In this document: positions 49,501-62,124 of the stretch, one piece after another | Layout: every line of letters begins with the position of its first letter | Position numbering within the stretch: position 1 is the first letter of the stretch | NCBI RefSeq assembly: GCF_949628215.1 | Contig: NC_134279.1 | Location: forward strand, 84,563,517 to 84,627,516 | Reading direction: 5' to 3' | Origin: Phalacrocorax aristotelis | Taxonomy: Eukaryota; Chordata; Aves; Suliformes; Phalacrocoracidae | Length of the DNA stretch: 64,000 nucleotides | Position numbers and translations under genes: made by a program | Notes under the pieces: model-generated | The model's database searches: none | The model's input: only the letters and a program-made list of their open reading frames with translations | What the model was told of the DNA's origin: nothing

Positions 49501-52500
49501 CACAGCACTATGAGGCTTTGCTTGCTTTTTTTTTTACTACAGTCAACTAGTTATCTCAGGCTCTGGCATCCAGCTTATTGCTGTGGCCTCATTAAGTAGT
49601 GAGAGAACAGCAGAATTACATATGGAGCAGTGGCTGCAATCTACAGAACTTCATACTGGAGGGAACGAATAACATAGCATGAATAACATCTATGGCGTTA
49701 CACTCAAAAAGTGCTAGTGTCACGGTGTCATGCTCTGTTCCCGGATTGTTATCTGCAGTGAGCCAGATTTTGTCTGTTAACGCGCTTCACTGACGAGACG
49801 CCAGGCGGTTAACATATACCACAATTTTATTATATTTTCCACTGTCCTTAAGCAAGTTATTTTAACCTATATAGTAAGCCCAATACATGATAAGACAGAA
49901 GTTGGTAGAGCAAGACACATGAAATTGGAGGAAGGGGAATATGACCTGTTCGGTGTTCCAGCAGTTCACAGCAAGGTCAAAGGTGGTGGGGGTCTCGGAT
50001 CAGCTGAGAGGGAGCTCCACTGAGTTACCCCCATGATCCGATTTTATAGCTGGTTTGAAGGCCCTAGGCCCCACATATCTTTGTATCCAGGGTTTTAATT
50101 GCCGCAGCACGCCCTGCTACGACTCTTGGAGGTGACCGGGCAGTTTGGGTAGATAAATGAGGGGCAAGGACGGAGGAAGGCCTCATGGTTTAGCAAAAAC
50201 ATTCACTCTTCTATAATTTAAAGGAGCCACACAACTAAACCCTCAACCACAATTTGTGCTTGTGATTAGTGTTTAGTTGCGAGTGGGTGACAGCTTCTTG
50301 ATTTGGTTTAAATACTTCCCCCAAGGTGTTCTCTCCGGGCTTTTGACATAAGTTTAGCCTAATTTTCTGGCAGCTGGTAAGCAGCGTAGGGAGTGGCAGA
50401 GCCATGTTATCAGTGTCTGCACAGTTGGGGCTGGGGGCTAAGGAAGCGGTGACCTAGTCGTCATCTAGTTCCACCCCTCACCTCGGCCTCATTGTAGCGT
50501 TCCCCTCTTCAGCAGACCCCTGATATTAGTCCGGTCCCAGGGTCAGGGCCCCACACGTGGTAACACCGTTTTTGACTCTGCACTCCTGTCTGCATATGTG
50601 GGACGTGCTGTTTGGTAACACTAAGAGTTACAGGCGTTGAGGGTATCTTAGGCCAGAATTTTGCTAACTAGCACTTTGAGTCCCCCAGCGCTTTATGGTG
50701 ATGTTTCAAGATCCTAGTTGAAATTGCACAGAAAGAGTGAAGGTTGCTATTATACCAGCCTTCCAGTTACCAAGCACAAATCACATAACACCACTTACTT
50801 TACAACCCGGAGTTTATACAGCACTGTAGTCTGCCAGGCTGCCATCTGGCACGGTGAATTCAAATCTGCTGCTCTCACTGAGCCATCAGCAGTCCCAGAA
50901 AGTAGAGCTGGGTCAAGCAGTCTCTCCTGCAAATCGCACTTCAGGCACACTAGGAGAAGGAGATTGGTTTAGATTGTTGGAAATGGCAATGTTTAGCACA
51001 TGACATGCTCAAAGCACTTACTAAGTTAATATTTTCTAGCAACAGCAACTATTAAGGGGAAAACAACGCTAAACCCTGTGACAAAAGGCAACAATCTATC
51101 CCCATTTTACACAGAGAGGGAAATACCACATGCTTGGCATGTTAATGAAACAATGGTTGGTTGGTAAATGGGCAGACAAGTTCCAGTTTTGGTGATGAGT
51201 GGCCAGCTATAGAGGGAGCAGAAGCTCATTCCCCAGTGCCATACTGGGTTCAGGGCCACACATTTCCTGCCAACTTTTCTATCTGTGTTGTGGAGGAACC
51301 CAGCACACTGATGACACTAATTCTGGTATAATTTGATATATAGCTCCATACAATTTCTCTGGCCTTCTACAGATTTCTTGAACGTGGGAAGGTGAAAAAA
51401 CCTGACTGCAGCGTAACCTGGTTTGTCTTGCTAGCTATAATAAGACAATGCATCAGGTATGAAATTCAATGCTACGATGAAGGAAAAAACACCTTTCACA
51501 AAATATTATAATTGCCTGTGCTGGTCTGCAGGCTATTACAGTAGCTACTACATAAATAAAAAGTCACACCAGGCTTCCTGATCTGCTTGCTATGGAGGAT
51601 ATCTGCAAAAGCCACCAGAAACTTTCTATGAGCTTTACTTGCAGTCTGGAACTGGCCTGTGGATCCCCAGAAGGAAACAAGTGTGCTTCTGCCGCGATGG
51701 CAATGGGAAGCTGCATGTGGGGACCATATTGCGGTGGCATATAGTATTGTATTGGAGAGGCGTGGGAAGAGGATTGCCAGAACTGCATGTGCAGATTCCT
51801 GTGCCAGTGCAATGGTGATAACAGAGTTAACAACTTACAGGAAACACCTATGTCTGCTGTAGCTGTTGGTGTTTTCAGTGCTCACCCGAGGATGGATTAG
51901 GGATTTGGACTTAAGACTAGTGAAGAAAAAAAATTAAATATTCCTTATAAATTTTCCCATGTGTTATTATAACTGTTGGCAGCTCCAGGTAGAACATTAG
52001 CTATTTTAGTGCTAAATCAATGGATATAAATACAAGACAAGTCACTTTGTAAGACAGTCTTTATTTAAACGCAGCTCTGGCACAGACTTTTAGTATCAAA
52101 GACAAGGAACACAATTTTTAGGACTATACAACTGAGCCAGAAGGTCCTTGGCTCTCAGTATGTAAAGACCCTTTTACCTTGACCAAGTGGCTGTAAGGTC
52201 ATACACTCTTCAAAGCACATTTGTGCTGTAGAATGGAAATTATTTATAACATCAGCAGCCACAGGACATGGTAGCAACCTAGAAGTATTCTAAGCAAATG
52301 GCCTCTCTTAGCCTGAGACAACAGAAACTCCACACAGCTTTCAAAGTCACCTAGAGACCTTACTTGGGTCTCTAAATGTGAGGGAACAGGCCCATAGGAC
52401 AGGCCTGAGTAATCTTTAAGGCTGTGGGATTTAGGAGCACCCTGCAGAGGGGGAGAGAAAATGAAATACTTAGGGTGGTCTTGGGTGCACTGGCATGGCT

Positions 52501-55500
52501 GAAGCCTCCCGACGGAAGGAGGAGATGGAGTTGTTCACTCTCTGTGCCATAGTCATGTAGCCACGTTTTAAACAGCATCTCCAAGCTGATGACATTGTCC
52601 TCTATGGTTTGCACATTGATGTCTATTCCCAGGATTGCAATATCTGCAGGAAGAAAAGGTGAAAAGACACAAATATTTTCAGCCATAGAAAAGAACATTG
52701 TTTTGCATTTTCTGCTACACTAATCCCTCAAGCGCTTTCACATCAGAAGTACTTCAGAAGCCATTACCATGAAAATCACAGCACAGGGCTGTGATCCCTG
52801 CCCTTCTAAAAGGACACTGATGGAAGCTGAGCTGCTCCACAGGCCACACCAACACCTGTCTTGTCAATGGGGTGGGTGGACTGGCTACTACCATCTTCAG
52901 AGGACTAGCTGTGACTGATGCAAACCATCCTCTGCTGTGGTCATCTTGGCACTGGTCTCAGAGACTCTTCTCACAATTTTAAACCATTTCCTCCATTTCC
53001 CTAAGCAAGGGACACTGGCTATGTGGTGCTATGAGAAATGAGAGACTGAAAACCTGAAATGCTATGCTAGTGGGGAATTCTGTAGTCACAACGGAAAAGT
53101 ACTACTCCTCGTACAGAAGATGAATGTTACTTTGCAATATGGCCCCATGACTACATTGCTAACCATCCTCACTGTGTGTTTAAAGGGGCAGCTAGTCACA
53201 GACCTGAGAACAGAAGCAAAACTTGACCTGGACCTGACCAACACAGAGGACGCGTTTCAACGTATTACTGTTGAAGCGCTACTTGATAACACAGCAATCC
53301 CACGGCAGAACATCTTTGCAGATACAACAACAGCCAAAACTATCCACCAACATTACATTTCATTTCAAACAGTGAAATGCATCAAATTTAGAGGCTTGTT
53401 TAAAAGAAAATAAAAGGAGAAAGTAAAAGTGTTTGCAAGGACACAGCAAGTATTCAAGCTACCAAGTTGGAAGTGCAGAGCAAATGCATATGATCTAGCA
53501 ACAGCATTTAGGAATGGGAAAGTGTAGGCTGGACAGCAGAGTTACGGAGGTCATAAACCTGTGCTAAGGATCTTAAAATTCCTGGAGACCTGATATGCAG
53601 AGCCATTTATTGCTCAGCGGTCTGCAGAGTGATATAGAAAGAGGTTTGCTGTAACTTGCAGAAGACGGGTATATGTTCATATATACATATATATGGCCAG
53701 AAGCAACAGTGGGAGATTTAAACGTGGCTTAACTGCCAGCAGACCTCAGTGTGTGAGGAGCACAGCGGCGGCAAGGGCAAGTCCTGTGGCTCAGCGCTAG
53801 GCTGGGGCAGGCAAGGCGGTTCCTCGAACCCGAGAAGCCCAGGGGTGAGCGGAGGGACCCACCAGGAGCCGGTGGCTCTCCCGAGCGAGGCTGACGCGCA
53901 GCTGACGTGGCGTGGAGTGTTGCCAGAAGCAACGGCAGGAGATTTAAACGGCCCCTAGGGAGCGTGAGCCACCGGGACGGGCAAACAGGGCGTGGCGCCA
54001 GGGTGTGGTGCAAGGGCGTGGCGCGGCAGTTCGCACAAGCAGGGCGAGCAGGAGGGACTCCACAGCCCGCTTGTAGGTCTACAGCTCAGGCAAGTGCTTT
54101 GGTCTCTGGTGAAATTGTGGGCACTCGCCTCAGAGCTGAAACCACTGTTCGTGCAGCAAAAGCCCTGAGACGTCAGACGCATCCACCCAGACGGGTCTGG
54201 TAAGAAAGGACACACCAGTACAGGCCGTGGGTTGCGGCAAATGCCCCAAACCCTCTCCTGACGAAAAGGTAAGTACCTGCACGAGGTGTGCACAGGTTGA
54301 TGGCCTGTTACATCAGGCGGCCGAACTGCAGCAAACAGTTAAGAGGCTGCACAGTGTTAGAGGAGCTGAGGCAGAGATAGACAAGTGGCTTCAGAATCAT
54401 GTTCCTGTGGCAGACACCGCCGAGAATGAGGCACCACGGACCCTGGTGACTCACAGGAGCAGGATTCCCCATCAGCCTGCACCCTCCACCATCACAATCA
54501 GAAACAGATAGGAAGCCTTAACAACTGAGGACACCCATGAGCAAGGTCTGCAAAGTCCCCTGCAAGGGGAGACTGTACCAGCAACACACAGTGGCCATCA
54601 TAAAAAGAAATGATGAGTGCTCGTGGTGGGTGACTCTCTGTTGAAGGGTACTGAGGCACCCATCTGCCGGCCTGACAGGGGGTCACGAGAGGTGTGCTGC
54701 CTCCCAGGAGCCAAGGTTCGAGATGTGGCCAAGAGGGTGCCACAACTCATCAGCAGAACAGACTACTATCCACTACTACTATTTCATGTAGGCATGAACG
54801 ACACCGAGAGCTGTAACCTGGGTAAAATCAAGGAAGAATTTTGAGCCCTAGGGAAGCAAGTGAAAAATATTGGCATCCAAATTATCTTCTCGATTTTGCC
54901 AGTTTGAGGGAAGGGAGCAGCAAGAAATAGGCGCATAATGTATATCAACTCCTGGCTACGTGGCTGGTGCCATCGTGAGGCGTTTGGCTTTTATGACAAT
55001 GGGGTGTTCTTCAATGGCTTCAATGGCTACAACATGCCATTGATGCCACGGATGGAACTCACCTGCCCAAAAGGGTTAAGGGAATCTTCAGCAGTAGGCT
55101 GGCTAATTTGGTGAGGTGGGCTTCAAACTGAAGGACTTGGCTGGTGGGATCTGTTGTGGAAATGCTCACACCAGCACGTCCAACAGGGGAATAAGTCAGG
55201 CCAAGCCATGTGGTAACATATGTTCCTTAGCTGTCTCCCAAGATTTGAGACAGAAGAGTAATCACCTCCAGTGTATGTACACGGATGCACGCAGTCTAGG
55301 TAACAAACAGGAGGACCTGGAGCTCCGTGCCCACTCAGAAGGGTACGACATCATAGGAGTAACTGAAACACGGTGGGACAACCCAAACGCCTGGGGGATC
55401 GTGGTGGATGGTTACAGGCTCTTTCATAAAGACAGGCAGGGTAGAAGAGGCGGAGGAGTTGCACTCTACATTAAGGAAAACCTTGAATGTATCAAAGTCA

Positions 55501-58500
55501 ACTATGGTGATGGCGACTGCTCTGCCGAATGCCTCCGGGTTAAAGACAAAGGGGTCTTTGCAAACTGTGCTTAAAATTTCACTTCCACATCTCCTTAAAT
55601 AGTGTAACCACACATAGTGAAAGAAATTACCGGCTTGTTTTTGAGGTTTGGAGAAAATAAAACTCAGCACTACTGTCGCATGCAGAAGAACTGCCTGACT
55701 GCACTAATGTTACACCTGAGTACTTACCTGTTACTTCCTTTCAGGGAGTCTGCCAGTAAAAAAACTTGGGTCATTGGGTGAAAAAAAAACCAAAACCAAA
55801 ATTCTAGTGATAATCAAGAGCTACAGCTTTTCATTTTTTAGAGTCAGTCCACACTTCTACTGCTTCTAGACTTGACATTCATGCTAATGGGTGACTGTTG
55901 CTGGTCTATAACAGACTTTTCTCCACCTTATTTCTTTACCTTAAAGCTAGATGCCTATCTAAAGGTTCTTTCCAGAAACCATGGGCTTGATTCCGAAATC
56001 TAATAAAAATGTACCCCCGTGTTATAAAGGGAACAAAATTAGGTTGTATTCCTGAAGTCTGTCAGTATTTAAAAGACAAAACAAAAAATCATTCACTCCA
56101 GTTGTGTAATGGCCAAGAGAGTTATCTCACAGAGGAAATATGACACACAGTCTGTTAAAAAAAATAAAAAATTAATGCATCCAAGTTAACTGGGAGAGAA
56201 AGGTGAAACACCAAACAGACCATTCTGGTCTATTCTACCAAGGTCCAGGTCAGTCATTACAGACAGATAGTGGATGTATTTAGGGAATACAGGTGAAGCT
56301 GGGAAAATAACACGTTCCTGTTCTCCTTCTTGAAATCAGGAGTCATTGAATATTAAGTCAGGAGAGAAACAAAACCTTGATTTTACGTATGCTTTAACAG
56401 AAGGTTCTGGAGAAGCAGAATGTTGCCCTTAGGGAAGAACATGTAAGGATTACTGCAGTGAATGTCAGAAGTCAGATACAGAGGCACTCAGTGCCTTCAT
56501 ACCCAACAAACATCCACACAAGGGAAAGGGGAGAAATGCCAGTAACTGCTGCCTCCTACCAACCCTCCTGCCTGAAAGGCTGTTTTGAAAGTAACACCCA
56601 GAACAGTTGGATAAAAAAATCAATGTGTGGTCTGGTCAAAAGGTGCATTGGGCAGTAGAGCTTCCTGATTTGGGGACCAGATTTAAACCATCCCTTTTGA
56701 AAATTTGGGCAGTGAGAGGAAAGAACTTTGAGGAAGTTTGGCTAGCAGGACACAGCTAACTGATCCTTACAAAGCTGACATGAGGTCCAGCAAAAAGAGA
56801 CAGAAGCCTACAATAGTACAAAGACTTTTCATGAAACCCAGTAAGAAAATATTTCCATTCTCATTAGTATATATGGAGACAATTAACTATTAAGACCTCA
56901 AAAAGAGGATGATAGGGCCAACTAAGCAAAGAGCTCAAACTCTAGCAATCTAACATTAAAGCCCTAGAGCAAGTCAGAAGAGTTTTTTAGAGCAATTTAC
57001 CAAAGACATTACAAATAGGTTAATTTTTTTTCAGGTTAATCGGATTCATAACATTTTAAGATCTCTGAGCTCCATGGAAGAGCTATGTAAAACAATAACA
57101 AAAAATAAATTGGAAACTGTCATTTGCTCCCAATAAGCTGAGATGGAGAGGGTACAAAATTAAATTCGCAGGCAGGGGATTTTAAAAGAGATGATTTCTC
57201 AATGTGCTACGAATACAAATGCAGGATGCAATATCTGTTTATTGGGTGAAAGGGCTACACAACTCCACTTTTAAAAACAATATGGTTGAGTTTTGCAGGC
57301 TGTAAAGCAGTCCTGTGTCCAAGAGGCACACAGCATCTCCTGTTCTGTGGTGTCTAGCTTTCCAAGGCTCGCCGCAGGGTTCTGTGCAGCACCAGCTTGA
57401 TGCAAAGTCTTTACAATAATCCTCCTTGCTTGAGAAGCCACCATTTTCAGCCACCCAAAATACTGCTCTCTTCCCATATGGACAAGATCGGTGCTTTTAA
57501 TTAAAACCTCATCCATGGAGCTGTAGGCAATGGTTCCTTCCACAATTTAGTAACTCACAGTTTTGGTGCAGTTTTGGCATATTAAATTAATTCTGAAGTC
57601 ATGTCAGAGTAACAGAACCTTATTCCTCTTCCTTAGGAATCACTGTTCCCAGTGTTAGTGGTCAAGGTGCTGGCCAGAAAGAGAAGATGCTCCCTTTCTC
57701 CGGACAGCAGTTTTACCTGCAGACATGAGTGCTCTCCCTGAGGCCTCTGCTCTCAAACAGGCAGAGTCCAGAATAACCAGCTGTGTGTCATTGAGGAAGA
57801 CTGTCCCTTCAGGGCAGGAAGTTCTGAACGGGTAGTAAGAGGGTTGATATACCTCTAAGTGCTTGATTATACAACTTAGTGATTGATTTGCTCTGCCACC
57901 AGACTAGTGGGTTACAGAGGCAGCAGGGAGAGCAGCCATCCTCTGTAGCAAGGTGCACCTACTCAGTGCTGCACTGCAGATTGGGGAAAACCAGGGTAAA
58001 CTCCTGCTATTTAACAGTCATTTTATCAGCCTCGAGAAAGAGCTGAAATAACTGAGCAGATTTGGAAATTAGGTAAAACAAAACACAGAAATTAAATCCG
58101 CAGGTATAGCAGCATTGCAATGTACAGGCTTCTACCACTGAACCGCTCTGGTATTGGACTTTTGATCACCATCTGACTGGTTTATTTAGAGTCTGCTCAG
58201 CACCTTTTGCTTTGAAACAAAAAAAAAAAAGCTCAAAACAGGAGCTAGCAGGAATTTCTGTTTCTGGCTTTCTCATTACTATAGCTTAAATTCTCACTGT
58301 TGAAAACTGTTAGATTAAGAGAGGAGTTCTTCAGAGATATGGCCAGGAAAAATAACATTCAGCATCTGAGATGTACTCGCTCTTTCACTAATGGAGCATG
58401 TGGCCAGGTGTGCGAGGGACAGGGCAAAAGGGGATCTGCGATCCACCTAAACATTCCCAACTCCCTACTCTGCCAATTAACCAGAAATTTGCTACTGCAA

Positions 58501-59741
58501 CCAGAAAAGAAGAACAGCTAGAGACAGTTCAGACAACAACATCCAACACTACCTATCATTCAGTAAAAACAACGTTATCATTGCTAGTAACTGGCCTTCC
58601 ACAAACTTTGCAAGGCATCAGGACTCAGGTTTTTAAGCTTGTTATCACCTCTTTGTGACAACTTGCTGTGTGAACCAGAGCTTGGTACCAGGTGTGTCTT
58701 GTTGATGGGGAGTTTAAGTGTCAGCAGTATTTAAAACGGAGGCCTGGATTAGAAAACAAAGGCTTCAGGGTTATAGAGAGCTCCTTGATAGGCAATTGCT
58801 GGTTACTAAAGAAGTACAACCTCAAAAGCTCAAGAGAAACTGCCCTAGCCATAGAGGAAAAGAAGCAGCAGCCAAGTAAGGATTATATCAGTGACAAAAA
58901 ACCAGCTAATCAACAGTGTAAGTACTTGATTTGGTCTGGGAAAGTAACTTTTACTTGCATTGTGCAATATGTAGCCTGGGGGAAAGGATTAAAGGCTAAG
59001 AACTGTCTGGAAACCAAACATATTGTAAAAGGACAAGACCTTGAGTTGGTGAGGGGGAGGAGAGGGTTATCTCTGTAGGATCATTGAAACTGCTTCTCCT
59101 TCCCTCCTTTCTGCTTGTCTGCCTGCTTCTTTCTCCCCTGACTACCTGCTTCAAGGGTTCTGGTTGCCTCTGCCCGCTCCTTTTGATCCATCAGTCACTT
59201 GTCCAGGGTGGTGTCCAACAGCATGTGCATATGTGTGTCTGACAGTGTGTTACCCCCATAAACTCTACATGTTTGTCTCTTTAATCCCTCAATAAAGCTG
59301 TATTGCACACTAAGGCAACTGTAGGTAATACCAAGAGATGCAGTAATGCACGGAGCCTATATGTTAATTTTGCCCAAATGTGATAAAACAGCAGAGAAGT
59401 GCTGTGGTACAAACTTATTGCTGTCCCTCTGGGCACAGTAGTTCTCACTTATATGAGTGACACTAAATAGTACAAAGTGGCATATATTGGACCAAAGCAA
59501 GAACTAGTGATTGTCCTGCTGTCCAAAGCCATAACTTCCCCAAGTACTCTGTCTTATGCTCACCATTGCTGCTGGGCTCTTCTGCTGGCATGCACTGTTC
59601 TATGTCCTCAGGCTCCAGAAAGTCCCTCTTCAAAACCTCAATGACTTGTATACTTCGCAGACTCACAAGGTCTACATCTTTTAAGTTCTTTTCCAGCTGC
59701 TTTACCAGTTCTTTGCCGGGCTGGCTAGTCAAAATTGTGAT
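46375..59741 (-). CDS. M1AP: Meiosis 1 associated protein, C-terminal seven exons (5' end outside window)
   Basis: Germ-cell protein needed for meiotic prophase and spermatogenesis; in mammals it is reported to associate with the SHOC1-TEX11-SPO16 recombination factors. Exons 59564-59741, 52470-52643, 50799-50949, 48615-48756, 47820-48026, 46815-46970 and 46375-46515 have matching phases (1, 1, 2, 0, 0, 0) and total 382 codons plus TGA. Key matches to human M1AP are ITILTSQPGKELVKQLEK, LGIDINVQTIEDN, MCLKCDLQERLLDP, SCWQLDWDELEINQ, LLVKAVAIRELLLPSTFP and YNPLHLKSNLYKYLKSM. The last exon (acceptor GTATCGCAG/CATCAG, ending LLPKEYDEFLQ) is less certain because I chose it by phase. About 140-150 N-terminal residues are missing to the right; no such exon is visible in 59,742-64,000, so that intron exceeds 4.2 kb. 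Confidence 0.92.
49730..50568 (-). mobile_element. Solo LTR of an endogenous retrovirus (fossil)
   Basis: Read on the minus strand it begins TGTTACCACGTGTGGGG and ends GAGCATGACACCGTGACA, so it has TG...CA ends. A TATAAAAT box lies near 50,045 and an AATAAA signal near 49,830, the spacing expected of U3-R-U5. No gag, pol or env sequence adjoins it, so it is a solo LTR. Family not assigned; about 840 bases. It lies in the M1AP intron between 48,757 and 50,798. Clean target-site duplications were not found, so ends are approximate. Confidence 0.6.
53690..53965 (+). repeat. Direct repeat in the CR1 5' UTR
   Basis: GCCAGAAGCAACAGTGGGAG followed by ATTTAAACG at 53,696 recurs as GCCAGAAGCAACGGCAGGAG plus ATTTAAACG at 53,929, a spacing of about 233 bases. 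This suggests two 5' UTR monomers, of which the second continues into the ORF1 leader. Confidence 0.65.
53690..55575 (+). mobile_element. CR1 LINE with preserved 5' region, ending inside ORF2
   Basis: From 5' to 3': a GC-rich 5' UTR (53,690-54,225) and an ORF1 N-terminal part with Cys pairs (CGKCPK, CTRC, about 54,230-54,510). A second ORF1 part follows at 54,617-54,844, of SGNH/esterase type (GDSLLKGTEAPICRPD, YYPLLLFHVGMNDTE). The start of the ORF2 endonuclease is at ~55,260-55,560 (YTDARSLGNKQEDLE, IIGVTETRWD, GYRLFHKDRQGRRGGGVALY). ORF1 is broken by frame changes and at least one stop, so the copy is dead. Sequence stops matching inside the endonuclease, so reverse transcriptase and the 3' tail are absent. 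It lies antisense to M1AP in an intron. Confidence 0.85.
55576..58680 (-). other. AT-rich M1AP intron, nothing recognised
   Basis: Part of the 6.9-kb intron between the ITILTSQPG exon and the INVQTIEDN exon. AT-rich with A and T homopolymer runs. No coding exon or RNA gene recognised. Confidence 0.6.
58680..59320 (+). mobile_element. Possible LTR relic (fossil)
   Basis: The right part, CTCTTTAATCCCTCAATAAA followed by GCTGTATTGCACAC, resembles an LTR R/U5 with its polyadenylation signal, and a pyrimidine-rich tract precedes it. The left end is not defined and no internal genes are seen. Family unassigned. Confidence 0.3.
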
Positions 59742-60621
59742 CTGAAACACAAATCAGAGTGTGCAAGAGCTGCCTCTGCCTTACTCCTCTCTTGATAGGT
59801 GATGATGCCTGGTCTGTTTGAATAGCACAGGTCCTGCTATGGACAGAGCAGAGAAATCTTGCTAAAATATCTCATTTATTTAAAAGCATTCTTTTTTGAG
59901 CTTTGCCTTATACTTAAGCCAATAGGAAATGGATTGAGATGTTTACTGTAGGAACACCAACAGGTTTTGTGCCACTGCTGGAAGAAGATGGAACAATGTA
60001 CAACTTTCTTATGTTCTATACTTTACACTTACAGTCAGTGAGCCTGTGTGTGCATAGGAGGGACTCTGCCTGAGGCTTTCTGAGGGACAAAGTGCTACTT
60101 CCCATTACTGCACCAATTATAGTTCAAGCAGACTAAATTTGGCCATCTCACTTGAAGGCTGAATGGGAATTTTGTTTATAGTATATGGTCTATCCTGAAG
60201 ATGTTTTTTAAGAGACCAATGGCAGGTGTGATTCACACCTCCCAGTTCTGGTATAATATTAATTAAGTGACTGCAAGAGCTTTTTCATCACTGACAATCA
60301 TCAACAGTTTCTAGAAACATGTCAGGCATGTTTGACACCAGTTTCTACCTTCAAAGAGTAGTTAGCTAAGAAAGTTTCAAATTCTGACCTTGCCAGATAT
60401 TTAGTGATGAAGTACTGAGCCTTCTCAGCACATCTGCTCATTGCTCTGAGGGACTATTTAATAACTCTAAATAAAAGATAAGGTGTATTTTAGGTAAGGC
60501 TGCTAACAGATATACTGTAGGGAGCATTTGGGGAAACATTATGGTAGACATTCACAGATGACTTCTACTACAAAGGTATTAGATAACACCAACAGAAATG
60601 ATAGTTCAAGGGTTACAGATT

Positions 60622-60676
60622 CTTTTCTTTTTTTTTTTTTGGGGGGGGGGGGGGGGGGGTGTGTGTGTGTGCGCAG
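60622..60676. repeat. Poly-T / poly-G / GT simple tract
   Basis: A T-rich run (60,621-60,640) is followed directly by 19 G residues (60,641-60,659) and then alternating GT to 60,671. Such a tract can form G-rich structures and is prone to sequencing error. Confidence 0.85.
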
Positions 60677-60699
60677 AAGGCAGGGAGTATACTCCATCC

Positions 60700-60900
60700 A
60701 GATTTATTCTTAGTGTTTATCTATGAGCTATTGAGAATGAAGTGGTGATTATGATCTCCTTTATGTACTGGCAAAAGCAAATAATAGGAACTGTTCTGGA
60801 CTTGGGTGGAACAGAACCATCTAAAGATATTATTATTCTTTTATACAGCTATGGATTAAGTATTTCCTACAGCAGTATACCTTAACTTCATGAAGACCTT
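60700..60900. repeat. Left copy of a diverged ~190-base direct duplication
   Basis: GGAACTGTTCTGGACTTGGG, then CATCTAAAGATATTATTATT, then CTTCATGAAGACC match in order to 62,125-62,310. The two copies flank the GC-rich block at 60,905-62,101. Confidence 0.6.
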
Positions 60901-60904
60901 TAGG

Positions 60905-62101
60905 TTATGTGGTGGAAGTTCATCTGCGCACCCACAAAGGAGAACAGAGACACAGTGACAGGCAGAAGAGCCCAGGTTATGCCCATCCTGGCTACTGCCC
61001 TCAGCCCATCGAAGGCCCATTTCCCCAAGCCTAAAGGAGCACAGGGGCAGGGTGTCAGACCAGGAAACCAAACTAGGGATGGGAGGAAGGGACACCCTCC
61101 CGGGGCCGCTGCCTGGGCTGTCCCCAGAGAGCTCCTGTCCAGGTGTGAAACCCAAAAAGAGGAGTCAAATCCCAAGCACCTTTCTGACCGAGAGTGGGTT
61201 GCTGCCATGGGGTGTGGGACACATTATGGGGTGCGGGGGAGGAACAGCTGGGGACTGCACAAGGCTTATTATGTTTAGGGGAGGAACCAAAAGTGGGCAG
61301 AGGGATGGAGCTAGGTGATTTGGGAAAGAACAAGTGTGGGGAAAATAGAGAGGTGAGGGGCTAAAAAGAGCCAGTCCTGCGTAAACAGTTGGCTGGTCAG
61401 TATGCTTGTCTGGCCAGGCCCTGCCCGGACCACCACAGTCTGTCCCATCTTCTTCTTAAATTCCTTCCCAGCTCTGCCCTGGGTGAGGGCTCCCTTCTGT
61501 GTGCATGGCGGGGTGTCTCGCTGCAGCAGCTGGAGCCACACCATGGGTTGGAGGCCCATGTGTCTGTGGTGCAGCGGCTGGAGCAAGCGTGAGTGAGCAG
61601 GTGATCATTAGGAAAGGTCAAAATGGACCAGCTGGTGAATAGGTGAAATGGCTTGGGAGCAAGGGGGTCTCTAAGGGTGAGACCATGGGAGGAGGTGGCT
61701 GTTGGAGGGAGGAGGGGAGCTCTGGCCAGCTCTGGGGGAGGCTGGGATCCAGGAGCAGCTACTGGGCAGACAGAGTGCCTGAGCCCAGCTGCTGGAGAGA
61801 TGCACATTGTATGTACAGAGATAGGGGTGTGTGTATATATATATTTCTGCCAGTGGATCTCCATCCTGCTCAGCCAGAGAGGGGAGCAAGCTGAGGCCAT
61901 TGGAGCCATCTATGTTTGTGTGTGTGGTCTGAGTGTCTGTGATCTGTGAGACCAGCCACATGTGTATGTTTGTGTTCTATAGATGTGTTCTGTGTGCATC
62001 TGCCTGCCGGGAATACATGCTCAGCCTCACAACTGGTTGGGCCTGGGGACATGGAGCTGTGGCAGCCTTGCTGATGTCAGATCAAGCCGGATTCCCCTAA
62101 C
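60905..62101 (+). mobile_element. GC-rich block, probable solo LTR relic (fossil)
   Basis: A GC-rich ~1.2-kb block inside AT-rich intron, opening near TGTGGTGGAAGTTC and ending CGGATTCCCCTAACA, with similar short sequences outside each end (AGGTTA left, AGGTAT right) that could be an aged target duplication. The segment GACCAGCCACATGTGTATG to GAATACATGCTCAGCC resembles LTRs I associate with bird genomes; that family call is from memory. No retroviral genes are present. Confidence 0.4.
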
Positions 62102-62124
62102 AAGGTATACAGCTCCAACCAAAC

